Shown here one piece after another: positions 35,757 through 35,848 of a DNA stretch of 35,848 nucleotides. The stretch spans positions 1 to 35,848 of the forward strand of contig DUEZ01000084.1 of the NCBI GenBank assembly GCA_011174825.1. The letters are read 5' to 3'. The stretch's first letter is position 1; each line of letters begins with the position of its first letter. The translations under genes and the position numbers were made by a program. This DNA is from Anaerolineae bacterium (GTDB lineage Bacteria; Chloroflexota; Anaerolineae; Anaerolineales; E44-bin32). The notes beneath the pieces are model-generated. The model was not told the DNA's origin and searched no databases. It was given only the letters and a program-made list of their open reading frames with translations.

Positions 35757-35848
35757 CAGCTGCAGGCCTCAAGTCGCAAGTCACAAGCCGCAAGCCACAA
35801 GCTTCAAGCCTCAGTTCTCACGTTTCACGTTTCACGCTTCACGCCTCA
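35757..35848. repeat. Heptanucleotide tandem array, second locus (continues past window)
   Basis: After a partial unit, 7-bp units run in register from 35763: caggcct, caagtcg, caagtca, caagccg, caagcca, caagctt, caagcct, cagttct, then cacgttt twice, cacgctt and cacgcct. The order (caag-type block, then cacg-type block) and orientation match the 3341-3471 array. Confidence 0.85.

Overview
This window reads as a bacterial chromosome segment of roughly 50% GC with almost every gene on the minus strand. Only the DHH phosphoesterase (2419-3312) and a peroxiredoxin (8662-9402) are on the plus strand. The mix of secreted lipoproteins with Thr/Pro linkers, TolB and WD40 propellers, a GT-C membrane glycosyltransferase, an F420-type (DUF385) oxidoreductase, a T-box on leuS and many palindromic intergenic repeats suggests Chloroflexota, perhaps Anaerolineae. 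That placement is inference; there is no rRNA or phylogenetic marker beyond leuS.

Layout. 1-2171: a lipoprotein with a lamin-tail domain and OB-fold modules resembling ExeM/NucH nucleases, cut off by the window edge. 2419-4208: DHH phosphoesterase and a membrane-anchored polysaccharide deacetylase, separated by a heptanucleotide repeat array. 4455-9402: the most interesting block. An alpha/beta hydrolase fused to an acyl-CoA synthetase lies 27 nt behind a GrdB-like gene that is interrupted by an in-frame TGA at its redox site. About 0.8 kb away a peroxiredoxin-glutaredoxin fusion has an in-frame TGA exactly where the peroxidatic cysteine belongs. Both TGAs are followed by hairpins that fit the bacterial SECIS rules, so both are read here as selenoproteins. 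9533-16817: an oxidoreductase, two SAM methyltransferases, a thioredoxin-like protein, a glycerophosphodiesterase, an unrecognised membrane-anchored protein with a probable non-standard start, a small lipoprotein and a YcaQ-type DNA glycosylase. 16909-22849: TolB-like lipoprotein, GT-C glycosyltransferase, CPBP protease, a membrane protein, YjbQ and an ADP-ribosylglycohydrolase. 22958-28603: a probable four-gene unit made of response regulator, histidine kinase, exported MA-type metallopeptidase and a peptide-type solute-binding lipoprotein with an extra N-terminal domain. 28744-32025: RidA and a large CARDB/Ycf48/WD40 lipoprotein. 32583-35681: leuS with a complete T-box leader (specifier CTC, Leu) and two tRNA-Ala genes upstream.

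Intergenic DNA is rich in repeats. There are two copies of an inverted-repeat, MITE-like element (4219-4346 and 11883-12001), two heptamer arrays (3341-3471 and 35757-35848), an exact-period 100-bp tandem duplication (32311-32510), a GTCATTGCGAG-type palindromic cluster (10941-11213) and GTAGGGG-type palindromes (19884-19911 and 21771-21842).

The candidate system of note is the selenoprotein cluster. It implies that this organism has selA, selB, selC and selD elsewhere; none of them is in the window.
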